51,616 bases of DNA, taken from positions 1 to 51,616 of the forward strand of contig DKUN01000022.1 of assembly GCA_002490725.1 (NCBI GenBank), written 5' to 3'. Positions within the stretch are counted from its first letter, which is position 1. Every line of letters starts with the position of its first letter. A program made the translations under genes and the position numbers. Of the stretch, positions 8,970-16,832 are shown piece by piece. The stretch comes from Porphyromonadaceae bacterium UBA7203. GTDB lineage: Bacteria > Bacteroidota > Bacteroidia > Bacteroidales > Muribaculaceae. Under the pieces are notes generated by a model that worked only from the letters and a program-made list of their open reading frames with translations, was not told the DNA's origin and made no database searches.

Positions 8970-10182
8970 ACTGATTCTCATCAACATTACCGGAGTTGAC
9001 CGTCCCGGCGTAACCTCGGCGCTGACCGGCATTCTCGGCCGCTACAACGCCTCGATTCTCGACATCGGCCAGAGCACAATCCACCACTATCTCTCGCTCG
9101 GCATCCTCATCAAGACCGACTCGGAGACCTCGGGCCACATTCTCAAGGAGTTGCTCTTCAAAGCCTCGGAGCTGAACCTCAACATCCGATTCACCCCGAC
9201 CGGAGTCGACGACTACGAAAACTGGGTGACCATGCAGGGCAAGAGCCGCTGGATCATAACCATGCTCGGACGCCGACTGACGGCCGACCATATAGCCAAA
9301 CTGACGGCCGAAGTGGCGGCCGAAGGCCTCAACATCGAAAACATAAAGCGTCTGACCGGACGCATTTCGCTGCGCCACACCGACAACGGCAAGTCGAAAA
9401 CCTGCATCGAGATGGCCGTGCGCGGCAACCCCGCCGACCGCAACGGCCTGTCGCGCCGCTTCCTTGAAATCGCGTCGAGCAACGACGTCGACATCTCTTT
9501 CCAGGAAGACAACGTGTTCCGCCGCACGCGCCGCCTCATCTGCTTCGACATGGACTCGACGCTCATCGAAACCGAAGTAATCGACGAACTCGCCATCCGG
9601 GCCGGCGTCGGCGACCAGGTCAAAGCCATTACCGAACGGGCCATGCGCGGCGAAATCGACTTCATTGAGAGCTTTACCGAACGCGTGGCCCTGCTGAAAG
9701 GACTCGACATCAGCGTCATGCAGGAAATTGCCGAAAACCTTCCCATAACCGAAGGACTCGAGCGCATGATGACCGTGCTGAAAGGCGCCGGCTACAAAAC
9801 GGCCATCCTCTCGGGCGGATTCACATATTTCGGCGACTATCTGCGCCGCAAATACGGTTTCGACTACGTCTATGCCAACGAACTCGAAGTCGACTCTACG
9901 GGCCATCTCACCGGCCGCTATGTCGGCGAGGTCGTCGACGGACGCCGCAAGGCCGAACTGCTGCGCCTGCTGGCCCAGGTCGAGAATGTCAACATAGCCC
10001 AGACCATCGCCGTGGGCGACGGCGCCAACGACCTGCCCATGCTCGCCACCGCGGGCCTCGGCATCGCCTTCCACGCCAAGCCCAAGGTCAAGCAGACGGC
10101 CGAACAGAGCCTGTCGACCATCGGCCTCGACGGAGTGCTCTACTTCCTCGGGTTCAAAGACAGCTACATGGCCCAAAACTGA
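8950..10182 (+). CDS. serB: Phosphoserine phosphatase with N-terminal ACT domains
   Basis: A 410-residue cytoplasmic enzyme for the last step of serine synthesis, phosphoserine to serine. Residues about 5-180 carry two ACT-like regulatory domains (LILINITGVDRPGVTSALTG at the start; WIITMLGRRLTADHIAKL near 97), and the HAD phosphatase domain starts near 195 with CFDMDSTLIETEVIDE, whose two Asp are nucleophile and acid/base. AILSGGFTYF (motif II) and VGDGANDLPML (motif III/IV) complete the HAD set. Length and layout match actinobacterial and Bacteroidales SerB rather than the shorter enterobacterial type. The ATG lies inside the 3' end of the kinase gene (20-bp overlap), indicating translational coupling. 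Confidence 0.94.
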   Translation: MSTKRTELILINITGVDRPGVTSALTGILGRYNASILDIGQSTIHHYLSLGILIKTDSETSGHILKELLFKASELNLNIRFTPTGVDDYENWVTMQGKSRWIITMLGRRLTADHIAKLTAEVAAEGLNIENIKRLTGRISLRHTDNGKSKTCIEMAVRGNPADRNGLSRRFLEIASSNDVDISFQEDNVFRRTRRLICFDMDSTLIETEVIDELAIRAGVGDQVKAITERAMRGEIDFIESFTERVALLKGLDISVMQEIAENLPITEGLERMMTVLKGAGYKTAILSGGFTYFGDYLRRKYGFDYVYANELEVDSTGHLTGRYVGEVVDGRRKAELLRLLAQVENVNIAQTIAVGDGANDLPMLATAGLGIAFHAKPKVKQTAEQSLSTIGLDGVLYFLGFKDSYMAQN

Positions 10183-10255
10183 CCGCATACTCTCCCTCCT
10201 CCCCCCTACCCTCAATCAACAATCAACCCCAAACCTCAACATATAGCAAACGAAC

Positions 10256-10681
10256 ATGGGATTCTTAGCAGACTTCAAGGCCTTTGCAATGAAAGGCAAC
10301 ATCATTGACATGGCCGTCGGCGTTATCATCGGCGGCGCATTCGGTAAAATCGTGTCGTCGCTCGTCAACGACGTAATCATGCCTTGCGTGGGCCTGCTCA
10401 CCGGCGGCATCAACTTCACCGACCTCAAGGCCACGCTCCACGAGGCAGTGCTCGACCCGACCACCCAGGCCGTTGTCAAGGAAGCCGTCGAGCTCAACTA
10501 CGGTATGTTCATCCAGAACGTCGTCGACTTCCTCATCATCGCCTTCTCCATCTTCATGGCCCTCAAGGTCATTGTCAAGTTCAAAAAGCAGGAAGCCGAA
10601 GCCCCGGCTCCCGCACCGGCTCCCTCGAAAGAAGAGGTGCTGCTCACCGAAATCCGCGACCTGCTGAAAAATAAAAATTGA
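10256..10681 (+). CDS. mscL: Large-conductance mechanosensitive channel MscL
   Basis: A 141-residue inner-membrane channel that opens under membrane tension to release solutes during hypo-osmotic shock. The N-terminal amphipathic segment (MGFLADFKAFAMKGNIIDMA) leads into TM1 with AVGVIIGGAFGKIVSSLVNDVIMP, the MscL pore signature. TM2 is FIQNVVDFLIIAFSIFMALKV, followed by a charged C-terminal bundle (EEVLLTEIRDLLKNK) after an Ala/Pro linker. It starts 73 bp after serB and heads the mscL-murI-dusB-DUF2807 run. Its stop codon overlaps the TTG start of murI. Confidence 0.96.
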   Translation: MGFLADFKAFAMKGNIIDMAVGVIIGGAFGKIVSSLVNDVIMPCVGLLTGGINFTDLKATLHEAVLDPTTQAVVKEAVELNYGMFIQNVVDFLIIAFSIFMALKVIVKFKKQEAEAPAPAPAPSKEEVLLTEIRDLLKNKN

Positions 10682-11517
10682 ACCTCAAGGATATACATAC
10701 TCCCGGCCCCATAGGCGTGTTCGACAGCGGCTACGGCGGTCTGACCATTCTCGAAGGCATCAGGAAACTGATGCCCGGGAATGACTATCTCTATCTGGGC
10801 GACAACGCCCGCGCCCCCTACGGGACCCGCTCGTTCGAGGTTGTCTATCAGTTCACCCGCCAGGCCGTAGTCAAAATGTTTGAACTCGGCTGCCAGCTGG
10901 TCATTCTCGGGTGCAACACCGCGTCGGCCAAGGCGCTGCGCTCCATCCAGCAGCTCGATTTGCCTCAAATCGCCCCCGACCGCAGGGTGCTCGGAGTAAT
11001 CCGCCCTACGGTCGAAGCCATCGGCAACTACACCCGGACAGGCCATATCGGCATTTTCGGCACCCCCGGCACCATCCGCTCCGAGAGCTACAACATCGAA
11101 ATCGCCAAACTCTATCCCGACTACGTCACTACGGGCCAGGAGTGCCCGCTCTGGGTGCCGCTGGTCGAGAACCGCGAATTCGACAACCCCGGAGCAGACT
11201 ATTTCGTCGAAAAATATATCGACACGCTGCTCCACCGCGACCCCCTGATTGACACGGCGCTGCTCGGCTGCACCCACTATCCGCTGCTGCTGCGCAAAAT
11301 CCGCAAGCACATGCCCCCGCAGGTCAGAATCGTCACTCAGGGCGACATCGTGGCCCGCTCGCTCCGCGACTACCTTGAACGCCACCCTGAAATGGCAGCG
11401 CGCGTCAGCCGCAACGGGTCAACCGAATATCTGACCACCGAGAGCGCCGAAAAATTCTCGGAAACGGGGTCGCTCTTTCTCGCAAAAGACATTAAAGCCC
11501 GCACTATAACCCTATGA
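10678..11517 (+). CDS. murI: Glutamate racemase
   Basis: A 279-residue enzyme making D-glutamate for peptidoglycan. The N-terminal IGVFDSGYGGLTIL (near 12) and LGDNARAPYG are family signatures; the two catalytic cysteines lie in LGCNTASAKAL (near 79) and LLGCTHYPLLL (near 197). There is no ATG or GTG before the conserved VFDSG motif, so translation must start at TTG 10678, which overlaps the mscL stop (TTGA at 10678-10681). Its own stop overlaps the dusB start (ATGA). This is tight translational coupling on both sides; the weak start may keep racemase low relative to neighbours (inference). Confidence 0.94.
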   Translation: MNLKDIHTPGPIGVFDSGYGGLTILEGIRKLMPGNDYLYLGDNARAPYGTRSFEVVYQFTRQAVVKMFELGCQLVILGCNTASAKALRSIQQLDLPQIAPDRRVLGVIRPTVEAIGNYTRTGHIGIFGTPGTIRSESYNIEIAKLYPDYVTTGQECPLWVPLVENREFDNPGADYFVEKYIDTLLHRDPLIDTALLGCTHYPLLLRKIRKHMPPQVRIVTQGDIVARSLRDYLERHPEMAARVSRNGSTEYLTTESAEKFSETGSLFLAKDIKARTITL

Positions 11518-12479
11518 CTATCGGAAACATAAATCTCGGATCCCGCCCAATCATGCTCGCGCCGATGGAAGATGTGACCGACGGCTCGTTTCGACTCATT
11601 GCAAAGGAAAACGGAGCCGACATGGTCTACACCGAATTTGTCAGCGCCGACGCCCTGATACGCGACATCGCCGCCACCACCCGCAAACTCCTAATCAACA
11701 ACAAGGAGCGCCCCGTGGCCATTCAAATCTACGGACGCGACGCCGACACGATGGTACAGGCCGCAAAAATCGTGGAGCAAGCCGGGCCCGACATTCTCGA
11801 CATCAACTTCGGCTGCCCCGTAAAGAAAGTGGCAGGCAAGGGGGCCGGAGCGGGACTGCTGCGCGACGTGCCGAAAATGCTCGAAATCACCTCGGCGGTA
11901 GTCAAGGCGGTCAATATCCCCGTCACGGTCAAGACCCGACTCGGCTGGGACCACGAAAACAAAATCATCGTGGAGCTGGCCGAGCGCCTGCAAGACTGCG
12001 GCATAGCGGCGCTCACCGTCCACGGCCGCACGCGCTCGCAAATGTATACCGGCCAGGCCGACTGGGAAATGATTGCCCGCGTAAAAGAAAATCCGCGACT
12101 CCGCATCCCGCTGATAGGCAACGGCGACATCGCCACCAAGCAGCAGGTCGACGAAGCGTTCGGACGCTATGGTGTCGACGGCGTGATGGTTGGCCGCGCG
12201 GCCATCGGCGCCCCGTGGATTTTCAACGAGCTGAAAACCGGCTCGCCCATCGACGTTCACCGCCAGTTTGACTACCTGCGCCGCCAAATCAACGAAAGCG
12301 TGGAGCGCATCGACCCGATACGAGGCATCCTGCACATTCGACGCCATCTGGCCGTAACGCCGCTGTTCAAAGGCATTCCCAACTTCCGCGCCACACGCAT
12401 CAAACTCCTGCAGACCCCCGACCCCGACTCGCTGCTCGAACTCATCGACCAAATAGAAAACAATTATTATCCAGATTGA
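11514..12479 (+). CDS. dusB: tRNA-dihydrouridine synthase (DusB-like)
   Basis: A 321-residue FMN-dependent enzyme that reduces uridines in the tRNA D-loop. The TIM-barrel opens with IMLAPMEDVTDGSFRLIA (residues 13-30). The catalytic Cys is in DINFGCPVKKVAGKGAGAGLL (near 100), followed by TVHGRTRSQMYTGQADW near 168 and the FMN phosphate-binding IGNGDI and GVMVGRAAIGAPW segments. It overlaps the murI stop by 4 bp (ATGA at 11514-11517) and is followed after 6 bp by the DUF2807 gene. Dus subfamily assignment (B rather than A or C) rests on general resemblance. Confidence 0.92.
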   Translation: MTIGNINLGSRPIMLAPMEDVTDGSFRLIAKENGADMVYTEFVSADALIRDIAATTRKLLINNKERPVAIQIYGRDADTMVQAAKIVEQAGPDILDINFGCPVKKVAGKGAGAGLLRDVPKMLEITSAVVKAVNIPVTVKTRLGWDHENKIIVELAERLQDCGIAALTVHGRTRSQMYTGQADWEMIARVKENPRLRIPLIGNGDIATKQQVDEAFGRYGVDGVMVGRAAIGAPWIFNELKTGSPIDVHRQFDYLRRQINESVERIDPIRGILHIRRHLAVTPLFKGIPNFRATRIKLLQTPDPDSLLELIDQIENNYYPD

Positions 12480-12485
12480 ACGTAT

Positions 12486-13202
12486 ATGCTGAAAAAATTC
12501 TCATTATGCCTTGCCATGGCCCTGGCCGCACTGGGTGCCGCCGCCGAAAGCCAGGCTCTGAAAATAAACCGCTTCCAGCAAATCAAGGTCACCGGACCGC
12601 TCAACGTTGACTGCGTGTACTGCCCCGACTCGGTCGGCACGATTATTGTCAACGCAAAAGTGCCCCAGCAGATTTCATGGGTCGAAGCGTCTAACTCGGG
12701 CGACAAGCTCAAACTGCGTCTGATTCTGCCCGACGACATGCGCTCGGGCGCCATTCCGGTCATTCCCGACCTGCCGAGCGTAAAGGTCTACACCAACTAT
12801 CTGACCTCGGTTGAAAACGAAGGCGACAGCACCGTGCGCGTGCTGACCGCTACCGACGTGCCCACGTTCAACGCCCGCCTGATGGGCAACGGCCGCCTCA
12901 GCGTCAGGGGCATCAGCGCCGACAAACTCAAGGCCGTACTCTTTGCCGGCAAGGGCATAATGGTGCTCAACGGCAAGGCTGACCAGGCCACCTACTCCCT
13001 GACCGGGGTCGGCACAATCGAAGCCGACGGCGTCACCGTGCGCGAAGCCAAGGCCCGCCTCACCGGCACCGGATCGGTAGGTATCCACGCCACCGACAAA
13101 CTGACCATCACCGGCAGCGGCAGCGGCACGGTGTTTCTGCGCGGCACACCCGACGTCAAAAAGAAGGTGTCGCTCGGCATCAAACTCCAGCCAATCGACT
13201 GA
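12486..13202 (+). CDS. Secreted DUF2807 (head GIN domain) protein
   Basis: A 238-residue exported protein with signal peptide MLKKFSLCLAMALAALGAAAES. The body is a repetitive beta-rich fold: an opening FQQIKVTGPLNVDCVYCPD, a middle with LMGNGRLSVRGISADKLK, and alternating short strands (TYSLTGVGTIEADGVTV, ARLTGTGSVGIHATDKL) ending GSGSGTVFLRGTPDV. This matches the DUF2807 'auto-transporter adhesin head GIN' family, common in Bacteroidetes and of unknown function; it folds as a beta-helix-like structure in the periplasm or at the surface. It follows dusB by 6 bp and is likely co-transcribed. Its last 23 bp overlap the 3' end of the convergent CYTH gene. Confidence 0.82.
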   Translation: MLKKFSLCLAMALAALGAAAESQALKINRFQQIKVTGPLNVDCVYCPDSVGTIIVNAKVPQQISWVEASNSGDKLKLRLILPDDMRSGAIPVIPDLPSVKVYTNYLTSVENEGDSTVRVLTATDVPTFNARLMGNGRLSVRGISADKLKAVLFAGKGIMVLNGKADQATYSLTGVGTIEADGVTVREAKARLTGTGSVGIHATDKLTITGSGSGTVFLRGTPDVKKKVSLGIKLQPID

Positions 13203-13638
13203 GCGACGAATTGTAATAGCGAGCATCGCCCGTGACTTCCCTGCCTATCCAGGGCGGAAGGTCCACGGGCGTTTCCGCGCTTTGGAGCTCCACCTCGGCC
13301 ACCACGATTCCGGCCGGACGGCTGAACACGTCGACCTCCCACTTGTGGCCGCCCCAGGGCACCACATAGCGCAGTTTCTCGATGACAGGCGTCTGCGACA
13401 GAGCCAGCAGCTCACGCGCCTCGGCCGCCGGAATCTCATATTCCCACTCGCCGCGCACCGCGCCGCAGTTTTTTGACTTCACCGTCAGGTAGCCGCTCTC
13501 GCCGCGCAGCCTTACGCGCACCGTAGCTTCGGGAGCCGCGCTGAGATAGCCCTGAGCTATCGGCTCGCAGCTTTCGGCTGCGGCAATGGCGGCCTCGAGG
13601 TCAGCCACCAGAAACTTCCGCTCGATTTCCAGTCCCAT
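13180..13638 (-). CDS. CYTH domain protein
   Basis: A 152-residue protein opening with MGLEIERKFLV, the ExExK metal/triphosphate-binding motif of the CYTH superfamily. Further charged strands fit the triphosphate tunnel: ATVRVRLRGESGYLTVKSK near 53, EWEYEIPAAEARELL, IEKLRYVVPWGGHKWEVDVF and GIVVAEVEL. Short bacterial CYTH proteins usually hydrolyse inorganic or organic triphosphates; adenylate cyclase class IV belongs to the same superfamily, so the reaction is not certain. It has its own consensus promoter at 13717-13748 and ends inside the convergent DUF2807 gene. Confidence 0.88.
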   Translation of the reverse strand: MGLEIERKFLVADLEAAIAAAESCEPIAQGYLSAAPEATVRVRLRGESGYLTVKSKNCGAVRGEWEYEIPAAEARELLALSQTPVIEKLRYVVPWGGHKWEVDVFSRPAGIVVAEVELQSAETPVDLPPWIGREVTGDARYYNSSLSRLAGV

Positions 13639-13716
13639 GACTTATCAGATTTTTCACTTTTCGCCGCTTCCGGAGCGCCTTTTCAAACACGCCCGGCCGG
13701 CAGCGTTTAACACCCG

Positions 13717-13748
13717 CAAAGTTAGCGCTTATCGGCCTAAAAAGCAAA
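13717..13748 (-). promoter_or_regulatory. Promoter for the CYTH gene
   Basis: Minus strand: TTTG (complement of 13745-13748), 20-nt spacer, TAACTTTG (complement of 13717-13724). Predicted leader about 75 nt. Confidence 0.7.
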
Positions 13749-13797
13749 TCGGGGCTCCCGGCGCAATAACGCGGGGGGCCGATGCGTTTATATTATT

Positions 13798-16101
13798 GTG
13801 AAAAATAGACTTTTTATCTTACTCGCTATATTGTTTTGCACTTGGGGAGCCGCAACGGCCGCGACGGTAGTAACTGATGCCGCTGACCGCCACGTGGAGC
13901 TTCAGGAGCTCACCGTGCGCCCCAAGAAAGAGAAATATTCCAAAAACAACAACCCGGCCGTAGAGTTCGTGCGCAAGGTGATGGAACGCCGCCACCTCGC
14001 CGACCCGCGCCTCAATAACGCCTACTATAACCATGGCGTCTACGAGCGCATTAACATCGGCATAATCAACTTTCCGATCGACTCCGGAGGCGCGCTCGGA
14101 TTTCTGCGCGAATATGTCGACTCGACCGAACTTTCGGGGCGTCCAGTGCTGAACCTTACAGTCAAGGAAAAGGTCAGCGACATTCACTATCGACGCGACC
14201 CGCAGTCGCGGCGCGAGGTGGTCAGGCTCCGCAACCGCCACGGACTGGACGACATGCTGGGCGACGCCGCCTCCATACAGACCGTGTTCGAAGACCTGAT
14301 GAGCCCGGTCGACCTCTATGAGGCCAACGACATCACCCTGCTGCGCCAGAAGTTCGTCAGCCCCCTGGGGCGCCTCGCCACCGATTTCTATAAGTTCTAT
14401 CTCTCCGACACGATTGCCGACGCCGAGCGCGGCGACTCGCTGATTGTGCTCTCGTTCGTGCCCCACAACCCGGCCATGCCGAGTTTCAACGGCCGCATCT
14501 ACGTTGTAAAGGGCGACTCGACAATGTTTATCCGCAAGGCCGAGATGAGGCTGCCAAAGAGCGCCAACGTCAACTTTATCAGCGACATGTATCTGCTTCA
14601 GGAGTATGAGCGGGGCCCCGACGGCTCGCGCCTCAAAACTCGCGACGAGGTGATTGCCGAAGCTTCATATTTCGGCGTCGACGCCTACGCCACGCGCCTT
14701 ACCGTCAATAACTCTCACAACTTCATGGAGCCGCGCGACCTGTCGGTGTTCGACTCTGCCTCGGAAGTCATAGAGCGCAACGACCTCGGCGACGCCATAG
14801 CCGCCTATCGCCCGGCCTCGACCCCTAAGGGCGCCGCCGGCATTGCCGACATGGTCGGGCGCCTGCGGAGCAACCCCGTATACTACTGGGGCGAAAAGGT
14901 TCTGGGCACTCTCATCAACGACTGGGTCAGACCCGGAGGCGAGAACTGCAAGGTCGCCATCGGCCCGATTTTCTCCTCGCTGAACTATAACGGACTCGAG
15001 GGCTGGCGCGTAAGGCTCGGGGCAATGACCACAGGCAAGCTCTCGCCCCATTGGTTTCTGAGCGGCTACGGCGCCTACGGCTTCAAAGACCGCAAGTGGA
15101 AATATGGCGGCACGCTCGAATACAGCTTCAACAGCAAGAAGGACCACCCCGGCGAGTTTCCGATTCGCTCGGTGCGCGTGAGCCACAGCTACGACACCGA
15201 CCGCCTCGGCCAGGCCTATGCCAACACGGGCACGCTCTTCAACTCCATTGCGCGCGGCAACAACGACCTGATGACCTACAACCGGCTGACCACCGTAGCC
15301 TTCAACTATGAAACCGAAAACCACCTCAGCATATCGGCCGGCTTGACCCACTCGCGCCAGGAGGCTACGCCCTACGTTTCGTTTACCGACGGCTGCGGCC
15401 GCAGCTACTCCCACTTTCAGCAAACCGCCCTGGTGGCCGAACTGCGCTGGGCGCCCGGCGAGAAGTTCTACCAGAGCGTCAACGGGCGCAAGAGCCTGAC
15501 CACCGAGAACCCCGTCATCAGGCTCACGCACACCTGGGCGCCGGCCGGTGTGCTCGGCACGCGCTGGGGCGTCAACAAAACCGAAATGACGGCCGATAAG
15601 CGCTGGTATCTGTCGTCGTGGGGCCATCTCGACACACGCCTCGGCGGCGGCCACGTCTGGGGGCGCACGGTCTTTCCGTCGCTGCTCATGCCTAACGTGA
15701 ATCTGAGCTACTTTTTCAAAAGCAAGTCATTCTCGCTGATGAACGCCATGGAATTCGTCACCGACAGCTACGTCGAGCTCCACCTCAATTATAACGCCAA
15801 CGGCGCTCTGCTCAACTACATTCCGGGCATCAACAAGCTGAAGATGCGCGAACTGGTCGGATTCCACGCCATCTGGGGCACGCTCAGCGACCGCAACAAT
15901 CCCGCAAAGAACCCCTCGCTGCTACGCTTTCCGGCGGCTGCGGGCACCCGCCCGATGGGCAGTATGCCCTACATGGAGTTCAACGTCGGCTTAGGCAACA
16001 TTCTCCGCGTTTTCAGCATCGAGTATGTCCACAGGCTCACTCACCGCGAGCCGGGCCTGCCGCGCAACGGCGTGCGCATAGCCTTCAACTTCAGTTTCTA
16101 A
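13798..16101 (+). CDS. DUF5686 family outer-membrane protein
   Basis: A 767-residue exported protein with signal peptide MKNRLFILLAILFCTWGAATA. After it comes the DUF5686 signature (VRPKKEKYSKNNNPAVEFVRKVMERR near 40), then a long C-terminal beta-barrel-like half rich in alternating aromatic and polar residues, ending in FNFSF with a terminal Phe as in outer-membrane barrels. Many family members carry a CarboxypepD-regulatory-like domain before the signature; here only about 20 residues lie between signal peptide and signature, so that domain is absent. The start is GTG at 13798: the signal peptide begins there and no ATG fits. No RBS is obvious and only a poor promoter match lies upstream. 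Function of the family is unknown. It converges on truA with a 5-bp gap. Confidence 0.84.
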   Translation: MKNRLFILLAILFCTWGAATAATVVTDAADRHVELQELTVRPKKEKYSKNNNPAVEFVRKVMERRHLADPRLNNAYYNHGVYERINIGIINFPIDSGGALGFLREYVDSTELSGRPVLNLTVKEKVSDIHYRRDPQSRREVVRLRNRHGLDDMLGDAASIQTVFEDLMSPVDLYEANDITLLRQKFVSPLGRLATDFYKFYLSDTIADAERGDSLIVLSFVPHNPAMPSFNGRIYVVKGDSTMFIRKAEMRLPKSANVNFISDMYLLQEYERGPDGSRLKTRDEVIAEASYFGVDAYATRLTVNNSHNFMEPRDLSVFDSASEVIERNDLGDAIAAYRPASTPKGAAGIADMVGRLRSNPVYYWGEKVLGTLINDWVRPGGENCKVAIGPIFSSLNYNGLEGWRVRLGAMTTGKLSPHWFLSGYGAYGFKDRKWKYGGTLEYSFNSKKDHPGEFPIRSVRVSHSYDTDRLGQAYANTGTLFNSIARGNNDLMTYNRLTTVAFNYETENHLSISAGLTHSRQEATPYVSFTDGCGRSYSHFQQTALVAELRWAPGEKFYQSVNGRKSLTTENPVIRLTHTWAPAGVLGTRWGVNKTEMTADKRWYLSSWGHLDTRLGGGHVWGRTVFPSLLMPNVNLSYFFKSKSFSLMNAMEFVTDSYVELHLNYNANGALLNYIPGINKLKMRELVGFHAIWGTLSDRNNPAKNPSLLRFPAAAGTRPMGSMPYMEFNVGLGNILRVFSIEYVHRLTHREPGLPRNGVRIAFNFSF

Positions 16102-16106
16102 TAATC

Positions 16107-16832
16107 TTAATAAGGATACTCGACCGCGGCCAGATAGAGCGCCTGCGGGGGCATCGACGTGCCCGCGGCACAGCGGTTGCGCGCGGCAATCACGCCCGCA
16201 AACTCCTCTACCGTCATCTTGCCGCGGCCTACGTCGACCAGCGTGCCGACCACGGCACGGACCATATTGCGCAGAAAGCGGTTGGCGGTGATGACAAAGG
16301 TCATACCCCCGGTGGCCGGGTCAGCCACCCACTCTGCGCGCGTAACCTTGCAGATGTTGGTCTTGGCGTCGGAGTGAAGTTTGGCAAACGAAGTGAAATC
16401 GTCGGTTTCGAGCAGCAGCGCCGCGGCGCGGTTCATCAGCTCATAGTCGAGCGGACGGGTCAGCCACGTCAGCGGATACAGAAACGGCGACTTGCGCTCA
16501 ACGGCCCGGTAATGATACGTCCGCGCAATGGCGTCGAAACGTGCGTGGGCGTCGTCGTGAACCTGCCTGATGCCGTAGATGGCGATATCGGGCCCGACGA
16601 GCGAGTTTACGGCCCGCGGCTCAAGCAGGCGGTCGGCATCGAAGTGGGCCACCATCATCGACGCGTTGACTCCGGCGTCAGTGCGGCCGGCCCCGACTAC
16701 CGGGGTCGGCGTGCGCAGCAGCGTTGTCAGCGCCTGTTCGAGCACCGACTGCACCGTCACGGCTCCGGGCTGAACCTGCCAGCCGCTGAACGGAGCCCCG
16801 CGATAGCCCAGCTGCATGAAATAGCGCGCCAT
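16107..16832 (-). CDS. truA: tRNA pseudouridine(38-40) synthase TruA
   Basis: A 241-residue tRNA-modifying enzyme. The catalytic Asp lies in VGAGRTDAGVNAS (near residue 52), the TruA signature; the N-terminal MARYFMQLGYRGAPFSGWQVQP and the RTYHYRAVERKSPF and NRFLRNMVRAVVGTLVDVGRG segments match the family and normal length. TruA isomerises uridines 38-40 in the anticodon stem. The ATG overlaps the speA stop by one base (TGATG around 16832), so it is translationally coupled to arginine decarboxylase and is the last gene of the amylase-plsC-speA-truA run. Confidence 0.95.
   Translation of the reverse strand: MARYFMQLGYRGAPFSGWQVQPGAVTVQSVLEQALTTLLRTPTPVVGAGRTDAGVNASMMVAHFDADRLLEPRAVNSLVGPDIAIYGIRQVHDDAHARFDAIARTYHYRAVERKSPFLYPLTWLTRPLDYELMNRAAALLLETDDFTSFAKLHSDAKTNICKVTRAEWVADPATGGMTFVITANRFLRNMVRAVVGTLVDVGRGKMTVEEFAGVIAARNRCAAGTSMPPQALYLAAVEYPY

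Noticed and set aside
8932..10215. 427-codon minus-strand frame opposite serB
   Set aside because: Composition is that of a GC-rich antisense shadow; serB has complete ACT and HAD motifs.
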